A stretch of 64,000 nucleotides of DNA. Origin: Amycolatopsis tucumanensis. GTDB lineage: Bacteria > Actinomycetota > Actinomycetes > Mycobacteriales > Pseudonocardiaceae. The stretch covers positions 62,001-126,000 of the forward strand of contig NZ_JAKGSD010000016.1 of NCBI RefSeq assembly GCF_021654135.1, given 5' to 3'. Positions 1 through 8,747 of this stretch are shown here, piece by piece. The position numbers and the translations under genes were made by a program. Position 1 is the stretch's first letter. Each line of letters begins with the position of its first letter. A model generated the notes under the pieces. The model saw only the letters and a program-made list of their open reading frames with translations, had not been told where the DNA came from and ran no database searches.

Positions 1-648
1 GCCGGCGTAGCCGTCTTCGGCCGTGTCGGTGATCGGGAAGCGGCCCTGCCAGATGTTGGCCAGGTGGCGGCCGCCCGGGTTCAGTTCGTCGCCCCAGGGG
101 TAGCGGCGCTGGTCGTGCCCGCCGCGGGCGGCGTACTCCCACTCCGCCTCGGTCGGCAGCCGCTTGCCGGCCCACGCGGCGTACGCGCCGGCGTCGTGCC
201 ACGACACGTGGACCACCGGGTGGTCGCCGCGACCGCTCAGGTCGCTGCCGGGGCCTTCGGGCCGCCGCCAGTCGGCGCCGGTCACCGCGGCCCACCACGG
301 CGTGACATCCGGGCGGGGTGAGATCCGGCGCAGCTCCCGGTCCAGGAACCGGACGAACACGTAGGACCAGCCGATGCGCTCGGCCTCCGTGACGTATCCC
401 GTGTCCGCGACGAAGGCGGCGAAGTCGTCGTTCGACACCGCGTACCGGTCGATCAGGAACGGGGACAGCTCGACGGTCCGGACCGGGCCCTCGCCGTCGG
501 CTGGGAAGCCTTCGGCGTCGTCGGTGCCCATGCGGAACTCCCCGCCCGGCAAGGCCACCATCCCGTCGGTGGACCCCGGCCGAGTCGGCAGCGGCGCCAC
601 CGGGGTCTCGTGCGAGCCGGGCGACCGGCCCGGGGTGCAGCAGCTCAT
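1..648 (-). CDS. Formylglycine-generating enzyme (sulfatase-modifying factor), 3' end outside window
   Basis: This enzyme would convert the active-site cysteine of type I sulfatases into C-alpha-formylglycine. The visible 216 codons start with MSCCTPGR and contain the SUMF1/FGE core: MVALPGGEFRMGTDDAEG near residue 30, HVSWHDAGAYAAWAGKRLP, the [12 protein letters not shown] motif and YPWGDELNPGG. The C-terminal part with the copper/disulfide cysteine pair lies beyond position 1, so catalytic competence cannot be checked. The ATG (646-648) overlaps the TGA of the upstream ABC ATPase gene (ATGA), which implies translational coupling and fixes the start. It is the last visible gene of an operon running from the solute-binding protein gene, near three Cys-type sulfatases it presumably matures. 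A broken paralogue lies at 11654-12110. Confidence 0.93.
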   Translation of the reverse strand, partial: MSCCTPGRSPGSHETPVAPLPTRPGSTDGMVALPGGEFRMGTDDAEGFPADGEGPVRTVELSPFLIDRYAVSNDDFAAFVADTGYVTEAERIGWSYVFVRFLDRELRRISPRPDVTPWWAAVTGADWRRPEGPGSDLSGRGDHPVVHVSWHDAGAYAAWAGKRLPTEAEWEYAARGGHDQRRYPWGDELNPGGRHLANIWQGRFPITDTAEDGYAG

Positions 649-2687
649 GCGACCGCTCCGGTGCGGGCGAGTTCCCCGGCGAAGTGGCAGGCGGCCAGCT
701 GCCCGCCTTCGGTCGGGGTGAGTTCGGGGTCCTTCTCGGCGCAGACCGTCCGGTCCGGACGGTGCAGCGGGCCGATCGGGCAGCGGGTGCGGAACCGGCA
801 CCCGCTCGGCGGGTCCTTGGGGCTGGGCAGGTCACCGCCGAGGACGATCCGCTCGCGGGTCCGCCCGCCCGTGTCCGGCACGGGCGATGACGCCAGCAAT
901 GCGGCGGTGTACGGGTGCTGCGGCGACGAGTAGACGGCTTCGGCGTCTCCGATTTCGACGAACCGGCCGAGGTACATGACCGCGACCCGGTCCGACAGGT
1001 GCCGCACCACCGACAGGTCGTGGGCGATGAACAGGTAGCCGAGGTCGAACTCGTCGCGCAGCGATTCCAGCAGGTTGATGATCTGGGCCTGGATCGAGAC
1101 GTCCAACGCGGACACCGGTTCGTCGAGGACCAGCAGCTTCGGCCGGGCCGCCAGGGCCCGGGCGATCCCGACGCGCTGGCGCTGCCCGCCGGAGAACGCG
1201 TGCGGGTACCGGTCGAGGTGCCGTTCGTCGAGCCCGACCCGCTCGACCAGCCGCACCACTTCCGCCGCCCGCTCCGCCGCCGGCATGCCGCGGACGGCGA
1301 GGGCCTCGTCGAGCGACTGGCGGATCGTGCGACGGGGGTTCAGCGACGCGTAGGGGTCCTGGAACACGTACTGGACGGTGTCGCGCAGGTGCGGCGAACC
1401 CGCGGGTTCCTTGGGGCCGAGGGTGTGTTCTCCGACCCGGATGGTGCCGGCCGCGGCGGTGTTGATGCCGACGATCGTCCGCGCCAGCGTCGACTTCCCG
1501 CACCCGGACTCGCCGACCAGTCCGACCGTCTCGCCGCTGGACACGGTCAGCCCGACACCGTCGACCGCGTACACCGGGCGGTGCCGGCGGAACAGGCCGG
1601 TGCGCTCGGCGTTGACGTCCACCTTCAGGTCGGTGATGTCCAGCAGTGGCACCGGAATCCGCTCGCGGCGGACGGCGGCCGCGGCGGGCGGGCGCATCGG
1701 CGGGATCGCCGAACCTGCCTGCGTGACGTGGCAGGCGGCCAGGTGCCCGTCGCCCCGCGACACGAGCGCGGGCACCTCGCGGGTGCAGACGTCTTCCTTC
1801 AGGCGGCAGCGCGGGTGGAAGGCGCAGCCGCTCGGCAGGCGCGCGGGGTCGGGCGGGGCGCCCGGGATCGACGGCAGCCGGCGGCCGGTGGACACCTCGT
1901 CGACCCGGGGCATCGCCGCGAGCAGGTCCGCGGTGTAGGGCAGTTCGGGCCGCTCGAAGATCGCCGCGACCGGGCCGCGTTCCATCACCCGGCCGCCGTA
2001 CATGACGACGACCTCGTCACACATCTCGGCGACCACACCCATGTCGTGGGTGATCATCAGGACGGCGATGCCCAGTTCGTCGCGCAGCTTGCCCAGCAGC
2101 CGCAGGATCTGCGCCTGGACGGTGACGTCGAGCGCCGTGGTCGGCTCGTCCGCGATCAGCAGCGACGGCGAGCTCGCCAGTGCCACCGCGATCACGACGC
2201 GCTGGCGCATGCCGCCGGAGAACTGGTGCGGGTAGTCGTCGATCCGCCGGTCGGAGTCCGGGATGCCGACCTGGTGCAGCAGCTCGCGGGCACGTTCCCG
2301 CGCGGGCCGCTTGGCGGTGCCGTGCACGATCAGCGCTTCGGCGATCTGGTCGCCGACGGTCATCGCCGGGTTCAGCGCCGACTGCGGGTCCTGGAACACC
2401 ATCGCGATCTCGCGGCCGCGCAGCTCGCGCATCCGCTTCTCCGGCAGGGCGAGCAGATCCGCGCCCCGGTACCGGACTTCGCCGCCGGCGATCCGCCCGG
2501 GCGGGCGGACCATCCGCAGGATCGAGCGAGCCGTGACGGACTTGCCGGACCCGGATTCGCCGACGATGCCGACGACCTGGCCGGGCCGGACCGAGAACGT
2601 CACGTCGTTGACGGCGTGCACGACCCCGGCCGGGGTGTCGAAGTGGGTGCGCAGGCCGCGCACGTCCAGCAGGGTCTCAGTGGTCAT
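645..2687 (-). CDS. Peptide/nickel-type ABC transporter, two ATPase domains fused (DppD-DppF)
   Basis: This is the energising subunit of an oligopeptide-type importer, on the cytoplasmic face of the membrane. The 680 residues hold two complete ABC domains. The first has Walker A GESGSGKS at residues 43-50, signature FSGGMRQR and Walker [13 protein letters not shown]. The second has Walker A GESGCGKS near residue 393, signature FSGGQRQR and Walker [13 protein letters not shown]. Each half ends with the oligopeptide-ATPase C-terminal region containing conserved Cys residues (for example CAFHPRC and CRFRTRC). In many bacteria DppD and DppF are separate proteins; here they are one chain, a known arrangement in actinobacteria. 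The ATG overlaps the stop of the permease gene upstream (ATGA), and its own stop overlaps the FGE start. The substrate cannot be told from sequence. Confidence 0.95.
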   Translation of the reverse strand: MTTETLLDVRGLRTHFDTPAGVVHAVNDVTFSVRPGQVVGIVGESGSGKSVTARSILRMVRPPGRIAGGEVRYRGADLLALPEKRMRELRGREIAMVFQDPQSALNPAMTVGDQIAEALIVHGTAKRPARERARELLHQVGIPDSDRRIDDYPHQFSGGMRQRVVIAVALASSPSLLIADEPTTALDVTVQAQILRLLGKLRDELGIAVLMITHDMGVVAEMCDEVVVMYGGRVMERGPVAAIFERPELPYTADLLAAMPRVDEVSTGRRLPSIPGAPPDPARLPSGCAFHPRCRLKEDVCTREVPALVSRGDGHLAACHVTQAGSAIPPMRPPAAAAVRRERIPVPLLDITDLKVDVNAERTGLFRRHRPVYAVDGVGLTVSSGETVGLVGESGCGKSTLARTIVGINTAAAGTIRVGEHTLGPKEPAGSPHLRDTVQYVFQDPYASLNPRRTIRQSLDEALAVRGMPAAERAAEVVRLVERVGLDERHLDRYPHAFSGGQRQRVGIARALAARPKLLVLDEPVSALDVSIQAQIINLLESLRDEFDLGYLFIAHDLSVVRHLSDRVAVMYLGRFVEIGDAEAVYSSPQHPYTAALLASSPVPDTGGRTRERIVLGGDLPSPKDPPSGCRFRTRCPIGPLHRPDRTVCAEKDPELTPTEGGQLAACHFAGELARTGAVA

Positions 2688-3589
2688 CGCCGGGTCGCCG
2701 CCTCGTTGAGCGCGTCGGACAGGAGGGTGAAGGCGAGCGCGAGCAGCAGGAGCACGAGCCCCGGCCCGAGCACGTAGGTCGGCAGCGTGCTGACGTACCG
2801 CGCGCCGACGTTGAGCATCGCGCCGAGCGACGGGTTCGGCGGGTTGATCCCGAGCCCGACGATGCTCAGCCCGGCCTCGATGAAGATGGCCACCACCATG
2901 AACACCGTGGCCTGCACGAGGATCGGGTCGGTCACGTTCGGCAGGATGTGGCGCACCAGCACCTTCGGCCGGGACACGCCGAGCACCCGGGCCGCGAGCA
3001 CGTATTCCCGCTGCTGCTGGGCGAGCAGGCCCGCCCGGGCGAGCCTGCCGAAGCCGGGCAGCCCGGCGATCACGATGGCGACGAACAGCGACGTCCAGCC
3101 TGCCCCGATCATCAGCACGATCATGATGCCGAGGATCAGACCGGGGAAACCGAGGATGATGTCGAGCAGCCGCTGTGTCGCCGAGCCGAGCAGTTTCGAC
3201 AGGTAGCCGGAGAGGCCGAGCAGCGTGCCGAGCACCATGCTCACCGGCACCGCGGTGAGGATCAGGCTCAGGTCCGTGCGCAGCCCGTAGATCGTCCGGA
3301 CCAGGATGTCCCGGCCGAACTCGTCGGTGCCCAGCAGGTGGGCCGCGGACGGGCCGGTGAGGGCGTCGCGGGCCTGCTGGTCGTAGCCGCCGGGCGCGAG
3401 GACCGGGGCGAGCACGGCGACGGCGACGAGCAGCGCGAGCAGCACCGCGGCCGCGATCCCCTTCGGAGTGCGGAACGCCTTCGCGTACCGGACGAACGTA
3501 CCGCCCCGCTCGGGTTTGCGCGCGGTCTTCGGCGCGGCGACGGCGGCCGCCGCGACGGGCCCGGTGAGTGTCCTTTTCGGAATGTCCAT
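2684..3589 (-). CDS. ABC transporter permease, DppC/OppC family
   Basis: This is the second membrane subunit of the importer. It begins MDIPKRTLTGP, has a hydrophobic segment (IAAAVLLALLVAVAVLAPVL) after a basic N-terminus, then the OppC-type region LLGTDEFGRDILVRTIYG and several further membrane spans. The EAA-type cytoplasmic loop appears as YVLAARVLGVSRPKVLVRHI, the contact site for the ATPase. I chose the ATG at 3589. A GTG at 3595 is in frame and overlaps the upstream stop as GTGA, so it may be the real, translationally coupled start (303 instead of 301 residues). The stop overlaps the ATPase start. About 300 residues is usual for DppC. Confidence 0.93.
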   Translation of the reverse strand: MDIPKRTLTGPVAAAAVAAPKTARKPERGGTFVRYAKAFRTPKGIAAAVLLALLVAVAVLAPVLAPGGYDQQARDALTGPSAAHLLGTDEFGRDILVRTIYGLRTDLSLILTAVPVSMVLGTLLGLSGYLSKLLGSATQRLLDIILGFPGLILGIMIVLMIGAGWTSLFVAIVIAGLPGFGRLARAGLLAQQQREYVLAARVLGVSRPKVLVRHILPNVTDPILVQATVFMVVAIFIEAGLSIVGLGINPPNPSLGAMLNVGARYVSTLPTYVLGPGLVLLLLALAFTLLSDALNEAATRR

Positions 3590-3591
3590 GG

Positions 3592-4539
3592 TCACTGCCC
3601 CAATCGGATGCGGGGGTCGAGCGCCGCGAGGGCGATTTCGGTGAGCAGCTGGGCCAGGACCGCGATGAACACCGTGCCGACGATGAGCACCTGGACGACC
3701 GCGTAGTCGGCGTTCTGCGCGCCGGACACGGCCAGCTGGCCCAGCCCGTTGCGGGCGAAGATCGCCTCGATGACGACGGCGCCGGCGAGCAGGTCGCCGA
3801 ACCGGATGCCGATCGCCACCACGGCCGGGCCGAGGCTGTTGCGCAGGACGTGCCGGACGCTGATCCGCCGCGACGGCACGCCCTTCGCGACCGCCAGGTC
3901 GACGAAGTCCTCCTGGCGCACGCCGACCATCGACGTCTGGACCAGCCGCGCCACGCCGGCCGACATGGGCAGCGCGAGCGCCAGCGCGGGCAGCAGCAGG
4001 TACTGCAACCCGATGGAGGGATTGTCCAGCACCGGCGTCTCGCCGCTGATCGGCAGCAGCCGCACGGCCACCCCGAAGACGAGGATCAGCAGCAGGCCGA
4101 CCAGGAACGGCGGGGCGGCCAGCAGACCGGTGTTCGCGCCGCCGATGAGGGTGCGCGCCCAGCGGCTGCGGGCCGAACCGGCGAGGACGCCGAGGCCGAT
4201 GCCGAACACGACGAGGAACACCCCGGCCAGCACGGCCAGCTCGACCGTGCTTTCGAGCCGGTCGCCGATCAGCTCGGCGACCGGCCTGCCGTACTGGAAG
4301 GACTGCCCGAGGTCGCCGGTGAACAGGCCGCCGAGCCAGTGCAGGTACTGCGTCACCCACGGCTGGTCGAGGCCGAGCTGGGCGCGGATCGCGGCGATCG
4401 TCTGCGCGGACGCGTCCGGGCCTGCGATCACCGCGGCGGGGTCGCCCGGTGCCAGGCGCGGCAGCAGGAAGGCGATCACGCTCGTGGCCAGCAGCACCAG
4501 CACGATCGACGGGAGGCGGCGGAGGAGGAACCGGCTCAT
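3592..4539 (-). CDS. ABC transporter permease, DppB/OppB family
   Basis: This is the first membrane subunit of the oligopeptide-type importer. The 315-residue protein starts MSRFLLRRLPSIVLVLLATS and carries the OppB hallmark PRLAPGDPAAVIAG in the first loop. A periplasmic stretch follows (GLDQPWVTQYLHWLGGLFTGD), then about five further membrane spans and the EAA-like loop DLAVAKGVPSRRISVRHVLRN. I chose the ATG at 4539 because it overlaps the stop of the solute-binding protein gene as ATGA; a second ATG four codons upstream would overlap that gene more. The gene is part of a tight operon: binding protein, DppB, DppC, fused ATPase, FGE. Confidence 0.93.
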   Translation of the reverse strand: MSRFLLRRLPSIVLVLLATSVIAFLLPRLAPGDPAAVIAGPDASAQTIAAIRAQLGLDQPWVTQYLHWLGGLFTGDLGQSFQYGRPVAELIGDRLESTVELAVLAGVFLVVFGIGLGVLAGSARSRWARTLIGGANTGLLAAPPFLVGLLLILVFGVAVRLLPISGETPVLDNPSIGLQYLLLPALALALPMSAGVARLVQTSMVGVRQEDFVDLAVAKGVPSRRISVRHVLRNSLGPAVVAIGIRFGDLLAGAVVIEAIFARNGLGQLAVSGAQNADYAVVQVLIVGTVFIAVLAQLLTEIALAALDPRIRLGQ

Positions 4540-6089
4540 CGGACCAGGCACGTTTCCCGGGACAGCAGCCCGCCGGAGGTGAAGGTGGTACCGCCGACCG
4601 CCGTGGAGCGGACCATGATGCCCGGCGTCGTGACGACCACGTGCTGGACGGCCTGGTCGAGCATGTAGGCGGTCAGGTCGTGCACGGCCTTGGCCGCGTC
4701 CGGGCCGCTTCCGGCCTCGACGAGACCCTGCACCAGTGCGGTGTACTCGGGGCTGCCGAACTGCCGGTGGGCGCCCTGCAGCCGCACGTCCGGGTTGGTC
4801 TGCGCGATCAGCGACGGGGTGTCGGCGACGCCGCGGAAGGACAGGTAGTTCCCGCCCTTCTGCGCCGCCAGCCGCGCCTGGTAGTCCGGCGCCGCCAGCG
4901 CGACGAGGTTCGGTTTGAGGCCGACATCGGTCAGGTTGTTCGCGATGATCTGGTATTCGGCCTGCAGCTGCGGGTTGTTGATGATGGTGATCGGCACCGC
5001 GGCGCCGGTCGCCCCGGCCTGCTGGATCAGCTGACGGGCCTTGGCCGGGTCGTACCGGTAGGTGTTCTCGAGGTCCTTCGGGTAGGTGTCGCCCGGCGGC
5101 CAGATGAGGCCCGCGGTGGTGCCCAGCCCGCCGAAGACCTGCTGCTTGATCCGGTCCCGGTCGATCGCGTAGCCCACGGCCTGCCGGACGGTCTTGTCCG
5201 CGAAGACGCCGCTGGTCGTGTCGAGGACGAGCGAGTACGCCGCCTGCAGGGTGTTCTGAAGCTGGAACTGGTCGCCTTGGCGGGTCACGGTCTGCGCGTC
5301 CTGCGTGGTGAGGCCCCCGGCGAGCTGGGCCCGCGAGGAGCGCAGTGCGGCCAGCTGCGCGGTCGAGTCCGGGATGACGACGTTCTCGATCCGGTCCAGG
5401 TGCGGCAGGCCCTGCTGCCAGTACTTGTCGTTGCGCACCAGCACGATCTGGGAGCCCGGCTGGTACTCCTCGACCTTGAACGGGCCGGTCCCGATGATCT
5501 TGCTGCCGTCGGCGAGGCCCGCGTAGGTCTCCGAATCGACGATCGGGGTGTCATCGAGGACGCTCGCGAGCACCGGCGACAAGGCCGTCTTCGAGCGGAT
5601 CGTCACCTCGTGGTCACCGGTAGCCTCGATCTGCCAGCCACCGATGATCTGCTTGTCGATCGAGGGGCTGGCCGGGGTGAGGGCCTGCTCGAACGTGTAC
5701 AGCACGTCCGCCGCGGTGAAGGGACGTCCACTGTGGAAGGTGACGCCCTGGCGCAGCGTCAGCACGGCGCTGCGGTCGTCGGCTCCCAGCTTCCACGCGG
5801 AGGCCAGCAGTGGTTCCGGGTTCTTGACGTCGCCGTTCTTCACCGCGAGCAGCGTTTCGAAGACACCACGGACCCAGAACAGGTTCGCCGCGCCCTGGGC
5901 GAGGATGCGGCCGGGGATCGGGGGTTGGGCGTTCGCCACGACGAGGGTGCCGCCGGGGCGGCAGGCGGCCGTCGACGAACCGGACGCCGCCTGCTGCTGC
6001 AGGTCCACAGCGGACTGGCAGCCGGCCACCAGGACGGCCGACAAGGTCAGCAGGAGGGCACCGCGGATTCTGGATACGCCTGAGCGCAT
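4536..6089 (-). CDS. Extracellular solute-binding protein family 5 (lipoprotein)
   Basis: This is the substrate receptor of the ABC importer, predicted to be anchored outside the membrane as a lipoprotein. The 517-residue protein has a basic, hydrophobic signal peptide ending in a lipobox LVAGC with the acylated Cys at residue 24. SBP_bac_5 features follow: a GGTLVVANAQPP start of the mature domain, the VLTLRQGVTFHSGRPFTAADVL region and IVLVRNDKYW. A Shine-Dalgarno GAGGAG lies about 8 bases before the ATG. It is the first gene of the transporter-FGE operon and lies 130 bp downstream of tetR on the same strand, so it may share the tetR promoter. I see no copy of the palindromic operator directly upstream. 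Peptide, nickel, opine or sulfated-sugar ligands are all possible for this family. Confidence 0.93.
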   Translation of the reverse strand: MRSGVSRIRGALLLTLSAVLVAGCQSAVDLQQQAASGSSTAACRPGGTLVVANAQPPIPGRILAQGAANLFWVRGVFETLLAVKNGDVKNPEPLLASAWKLGADDRSAVLTLRQGVTFHSGRPFTAADVLYTFEQALTPASPSIDKQIIGGWQIEATGDHEVTIRSKTALSPVLASVLDDTPIVDSETYAGLADGSKIIGTGPFKVEEYQPGSQIVLVRNDKYWQQGLPHLDRIENVVIPDSTAQLAALRSSRAQLAGGLTTQDAQTVTRQGDQFQLQNTLQAAYSLVLDTTSGVFADKTVRQAVGYAIDRDRIKQQVFGGLGTTAGLIWPPGDTYPKDLENTYRYDPAKARQLIQQAGATGAAVPITIINNPQLQAEYQIIANNLTDVGLKPNLVALAAPDYQARLAAQKGGNYLSFRGVADTPSLIAQTNPDVRLQGAHRQFGSPEYTALVQGLVEAGSGPDAAKAVHDLTAYMLDQAVQHVVVTTPGIMVRSTAVGGTTFTSGGLLSRETCLVR

Positions 6090-6219
6090 GGAAGGACTCC
6101 TCGTTGAGTCAGGATTCGCCGGCGCGTTTCGCACACGCGGCGACCGGACCGTCAGCGGCCGGTGCGGGGTCGGGAAAGCCGGGCTGCCGCCGGGGCGGCA
6201 GCGCTTCGCGAGAGCGTGG

Positions 6220-6816
6220 TCAGCGCTTTTCGAGGCGGCGCATGCTCGTCTCGAAGATGCCACACATGTCGACCGACGGGTCGCGAAGCCATTGCAACTG
6301 CAGGCCGTTCATCAGCGAGACCAGTTCGGCGGCGGTGTCCGCCGGGTCGAGCGAGGCGGGCAGCCTGCCCGTCTCCTGGTCGCGTTCGATCAGCCGGACG
6401 ATGTGGCCGCGGACGCGGCGGTTGCGTTCGCGGAAGAACTCGTGGGCCGGGTGTGCAGGGTCGAGGCTTTCGGCCGATTGAACGGTGAACAGCCGCACGA
6501 GACCGGGTTGCGTCTCGTTGCGGCGGCAGTGCGCCACCAGCCACTCGCGCGTGGAGGCGTCGACACCGGCGAACTCGGCCGCCAGGGCCTGCTCGTCCTG
6601 GAGGTCACGCTGCTGCAGCAAGGCGAGGATGAGCGCGTCCTTGCTCGGGAAGTGGTGCAGCAGCCCGGGTTGCGAAACCCCGACCTTCGCCGCCACCTCG
6701 GCGATGCTGGTGCCGTGGAAGCCGGCGACGGCGAACGCGTCCGCGGCGACGGCGAGGATCTGCTCCCGCCGCTCGGCGGCCGGGAAGCGGACCCGGCCGG
6801 ACTCTGCTCGTGTCAT
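6220..6816 (-). CDS. TetR/AcrR family regulator of the sulfatase island
   Basis: This is a probable repressor that responds to a small ligand. The 198-residue protein has the TetR helix-turn-helix SIAEVAAKVGVSQPGLLHHF at about residues 37-56, preceded by REQILAVAADAFAVAGFHGT, and a variable ligand-binding C-terminal domain. It starts at the ATG at 6816 with GGAGC upstream. A perfect 24-bp palindrome (6841-6864) lies 24 bp before the start, consistent with autoregulation. The same palindrome occurs in front of the sulfatase genes. I infer that this TetR controls the three sulfatases and, through readthrough, the transporter and FGE genes. The target assignment rests on operator position only. 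Confidence 0.92.
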   Translation of the reverse strand: MTRAESGRVRFPAAERREQILAVAADAFAVAGFHGTSIAEVAAKVGVSQPGLLHHFPSKDALILALLQQRDLQDEQALAAEFAGVDASTREWLVAHCRRNETQPGLVRLFTVQSAESLDPAHPAHEFFRERNRRVRGHIVRLIERDQETGRLPASLDPADTAAELVSLMNGLQLQWLRDPSVDMCGIFETSMRRLEKR

Positions 6817-6840
6817 GCGGCTCCTTCCATCGATACGGCT

Positions 6841-6864
6841 AACTTACCGAGTACTCGGTAAGTT
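6841..6864. promoter_or_regulatory. Palindromic operator copy 1 (tetR promoter region)
   Basis: This is a perfect 24-bp palindrome with core TTACCGAGTACTCGGTAA, 24 bp upstream of the tetR start. The last two bases of the palindrome are also the first two of the TAA stop codon of the sulfatase gene at 6863-8659. The same core recurs at 8671-8694 and 11576-11601, each close to sulfatase start codons. It is most simply the binding site of the adjacent TetR protein. Confidence 0.85.
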
Positions 6865-8659
6865 AGGAAGATGTACTGCCGAGTAACTTCTGGTCGTCGC
6901 TGATCAGGGCGTCGCTGATGGCCTGGAGCTTCGCCCGGGGCAGCAGACCGACGGCCATCGCGGCGATTTCGACCAGGCTCAATCCCCCGGCCACGGCGGC
7001 GAGTGGACCGGTGAGCAGTCCCGGCACCCGCTCCTGGAGCACCGCACGGGCGCCGGGATCGGCGAGCAGCTCGCGCAGCGGGGTGTGCGCGCTCAGCGGA
7101 CCCCGCGGGTAGTCCTCGCGGCGGATCGGTTCCCGGGCCGCTTCGACCTGAGCCCAGTGGCGCCGCACCTGCAGGTGCTCGCGGCCGGGATCGCCGTGCT
7201 CCGGCAGGCCGAGCCGCGCGTACTGTTCGGGTGGCGCGTCGGTGTCGCGCATGAGCCGGGTCAGCAGCCCGATCATCCGCAGCTCCAGCTCGTCGTCGAC
7301 CAGCGGCCGTTCCTGGCCCGGATCCTCGTGGAGGTCGTACAGGAGCGTGCCGAACGCGTACGGGTTGGACATCGCCTGGCCCCGCGTCCGCAGGACCGGG
7401 ACGCCCTTGGTGAACGCGAACGGGGGCACGAGTTCGGCGTCGCGCAGCTCCTCGGGCGCGAAGCGGGCCATCATGTGCGTCGGCATGAGCGTGTACTCCG
7501 CCAGTGGCGCGTTCGCTTCGGTCGCGGGGGCTCGCATGTAGACGTACCGGCCGTCGGTCACGCTGACGTGCCCGCCGAACCCGCCGAACAACGCCGCTTC
7601 CCGGACCGGTTCGTCGGCGGCGACGACGTCCCGCAGCGGCCGCCCCTGCATGTCCGGCGGCCGGGGCACGCCGAACCACTCGAGCAGTGTCGGCCCGAAG
7701 TCGATTGTCTGCACCAGAGCCGATCTCCGCTCGCCGGCGGCGCCCGCCCGAGGGTCCCAGACGAACAGGGGCGTGTGGATCGTTTCGTCGTACCACGGCG
7801 GCACGTTCTTGCCCCACCAGCCGTGCTCCCCCAGCAGGTACCCGTGGTCGGTCACGACCATCAGCAGAGTGTCCCGCCAGAGGTCGAACTCGTCCATGCG
7901 GTCGAGCACCCGGCCCAGCGAGTGGTCGCACATCGACAGCAGCGCGGCGTACCGGTTGCGTACGTGGGCGACCTGCTCCGGGGTTTCGAGCACCTGGGCG
8001 TAGTCGGGCCAGTCGAGTTCCGGGCCGTCGTAGTCCTCGGGGTAGAGGTCGTGGTAGCGCGGGTAGCTGAAGAACGGCTCGTGCGGGTCGAACGTCTCGA
8101 TCTGCAGGAACCAGCCGTCCTCGGCGTGGTTGACGTCCAGGAAGCGCAAGCCCGCGTCGAAGGTCCGCGTCTGCGGGTGGTCGGCCTCGTCGGCGAGGTG
8201 CTGCCGGTTCACCCGGTCCTGGCGGTAGGCGGGGCGCCGGAGCCGTTTGAGGTCCGGGGCCGGCTCTGGATCGGCGACCTGCCCGTGCCAGAAGTCGCCT
8301 TCCTGGCCGCGGAAGAACTCGTAGGTGCGGAACCGGTTGTGGTAGGTGGCGCCGCCGTCTTCCCAGTAGTGCGCGTGGTCGGTGGCCAGATGGGTGTGCA
8401 CGCCGGCGTCGGTGAGCAGTTGCGGGGCCGAGTCGTCGAACGGCTCCAGTGGACCCCAGCCGCGGTGGAGGAAGTTGTAGCGGCCGGTGTGCATCTCCCG
8501 GCGGGCCGGCATGCACGGCATGCTGCCCGCGTAGCAGTTGTCGAACACGGTGGTCCGCCTGGCGAGCCGCGCGAAGTTGGGCGCGTGCACGTCCTGGCCG
8601 CCGTAGGCGGGCAGGTGGCGGCGGTTGAGGCTGTCGAACATCACGACGATCGCCTTCAC
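6863..8659 (-). CDS. Type I sulfatase (FGly-dependent), 598 aa
   Basis: This enzyme would hydrolyse a sulfate ester or sulfamate through a formylglycine nucleophile. The protein begins VKAIVVMFDSLNRRHLP, with metal-binding acidic residues at the start (FDS). The Cys-type sulfatase signature C-M-P-A-R is at residues 49-53, followed by the conserved R and the HTGR segment; Cys49 would become FGly. A second metal/active-site block appears as VVTDHGYLLGEHGWWGKN. No signal peptide is visible, so it is probably cytoplasmic. I placed the start at GTG 8659 because AAAGGAGG lies 6 bases upstream; earlier in-frame codons would run through the operator. It is transcribed away from the second sulfatase, with operator copy 2 between them. 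Substrate unknown. Confidence 0.93.
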   Translation of the reverse strand: MKAIVVMFDSLNRRHLPAYGGQDVHAPNFARLARRTTVFDNCYAGSMPCMPARREMHTGRYNFLHRGWGPLEPFDDSAPQLLTDAGVHTHLATDHAHYWEDGGATYHNRFRTYEFFRGQEGDFWHGQVADPEPAPDLKRLRRPAYRQDRVNRQHLADEADHPQTRTFDAGLRFLDVNHAEDGWFLQIETFDPHEPFFSYPRYHDLYPEDYDGPELDWPDYAQVLETPEQVAHVRNRYAALLSMCDHSLGRVLDRMDEFDLWRDTLLMVVTDHGYLLGEHGWWGKNVPPWYDETIHTPLFVWDPRAGAAGERRSALVQTIDFGPTLLEWFGVPRPPDMQGRPLRDVVAADEPVREAALFGGFGGHVSVTDGRYVYMRAPATEANAPLAEYTLMPTHMMARFAPEELRDAELVPPFAFTKGVPVLRTRGQAMSNPYAFGTLLYDLHEDPGQERPLVDDELELRMIGLLTRLMRDTDAPPEQYARLGLPEHGDPGREHLQVRRHWAQVEAAREPIRREDYPRGPLSAHTPLRELLADPGARAVLQERVPGLLTGPLAAVAGGLSLVEIAAMAVGLLPRAKLQAISDALISDDQKLLGSTSS

Positions 8660-8670
8660 GGGACCTCCTT

Positions 8671-8694
8671 TACTTACCGAGTACTCGGTAGGTA
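8671..8694. promoter_or_regulatory. Palindromic operator copy 2 (between divergent sulfatase genes)
   Basis: This 24-bp inverted repeat has one mismatched pair and the same core TTACCGAGTACTCGGTA as copy 1. It sits 11 bp upstream of the sulfatase start at 8659 (minus strand) and 53 bp upstream of the sulfatase start at 8748 (plus strand). A protein bound here could block both divergent transcripts. Confidence 0.85.
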
Positions 8695-8747
8695 GCGTGA
8701 CCACATCCAACCCCGGACCCCGGCACCCAGGCAACCCCGGAGGCATC

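Noticed and set aside
915-2777. A 620-codon open frame on the plus strand opposite the ABC ATPase gene
   Set aside because: It is a frame shadow typical of GC-rich DNA: low-complexity composition, no domain and a strong real gene on the other strand.
7085-8695. A 536-codon plus-strand frame opposite the first sulfatase
   Set aside because: It has antisense-shadow composition with no motif, while the sulfatase on the other strand has all active-site blocks.
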